Positions 6,873-7,072 of a stretch of 7,072 bases of DNA are shown piece by piece. Source of the DNA: a bacterium (GTDB lineage Bacteria; UBP14; UBA6098; JAFGQG01); the NCBI GenBank assembly GCA_016930435.1, contig JAFGGQ010000128.1, forward strand, positions 1-7,072, read 5' to 3'. Numbering within the stretch: position 1 is the first letter of the stretch; each line of letters begins with the position of its first letter. A model generated the notes under the pieces. That model ran no database searches and had not been told where the DNA came from. It saw only the letters and a program-made list of their open reading frames with translations. A program made the position numbers and the translations under genes.

Positions 6873-7072
6873 ATGGCCATCAAGGAACTGAAGCCAAATG
6901 ATTTAAAAAAGGTATTTGATTTTCGGCAATTCAAATTCAGAACCACCAAGAATATCAAGACGGATCATGCAATTATAGGTCAGGAGCGAGCCATGCGTGC
7001 TATGGAATTCGGCGTGGGGATCAAGAGTCATGGATTCAATATATTCAGTTGCGGTGTTCCGGGAACGGGAAA
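6873..7072 (+). CDS. Lon-related ATP-dependent protease, N-terminal fragment (runs off the window)
   Basis: The first 66 codons are visible, with no stop before the window ends. The translation begins 'MAIKELKPNDLKKVFDF' and continues through 'TTKNIKTDHAIIGQERA' at about 24-40, 'MEFGVGIKSHGFNIF' at 44-58 and 'GVPGTG' at 61-66, where the Walker A lysine is cut by the window edge. This order, a short N-terminal segment, then 'IGQERAxxAxxFGxxIKxxGxNIF', then a P-loop, is characteristic of the Lon-like (LonB-type, AAA_32) proteases. These are AAA+ enzymes of about 800 aa with a C-terminal Ser-Lys protease domain. That catalytic domain lies outside the window, so proteolytic activity cannot be confirmed. 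The expected role is cytoplasmic degradation of selected or damaged proteins. The 88-base gap and own ribosome binding site suggest a transcription unit separate from the gyrA block. Confidence 0.85.
   Translation, partial: MAIKELKPNDLKKVFDFRQFKFRTTKNIKTDHAIIGQERAMRAMEFGVGIKSHGFNIFSCGVPGTG

Noticed and set aside
1-7072. CRISPR arrays, insertion sequences, tRNA or rRNA genes, defence or toxin-antitoxin systems
   Set aside because: Reading both strands showed no spaced direct repeats, transposase motifs, inverted-repeat ends, tRNA-like cloverleaf or CCA-ended segments, or known defence domains.

Overview
The window is a compact block of six genes, all on the + strand, with intergenic gaps of 9 to 88 bases and one 10-base overlap. 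Base composition looks moderate (judged by eye, mid-40s percent GC). The gene set is bacterial. The outer-membrane-type barrel protein shows a double-membraned (Gram-negative) cell. The pairing of a ComEA-like helix-hairpin-helix (HhH) domain with a barrel carrying a 'GNY…QGVLIGG…KS' segment resembles proteins I associate with Bacteroidota and neighbouring FCB or candidate phyla (for example Marinimicrobia, KSB1, Calditrichota). The phylum is an inference and cannot be fixed from this window.

Layout: an AT-rich leader (1-65) with tandem TATAAT boxes leads directly into a GNAT-like acyltransferase (66-1217). It is followed by an M42 family metallo-aminopeptidase (1241-2347), DNA gyrase subunit A (gyrA, 2379-4814), a secreted HhH plus beta-barrel outer membrane protein (4824-6569) and a 74-residue DUF3006-type protein (6560-6784) overlapping it by 10 bases. 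An 88-base gap with its own Shine-Dalgarno and a possible weak promoter precedes the start of a Lon-related ATP-dependent protease (6873 to beyond the end), cut inside its Walker A motif.

The first five genes are probably one transcription unit, since spacing is tight and no terminator hairpin is visible between them. Most of the block is housekeeping: peptide turnover, DNA topology and protein quality control. There is no mobile element, CRISPR array, tRNA, rRNA or defence system. The part most worth attention is the HhH-barrel gene. It joins a DNA-binding-type fold to an outer membrane barrel, is coupled to a DUF3006 gene (a family often found near competence-type genes in other phyla), and carries a run of eight C in its barrel region where a one-base slip in either direction would truncate the protein. 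The gyrase also has glutamine where quinolone-sensitive enzymes usually have serine or threonine.
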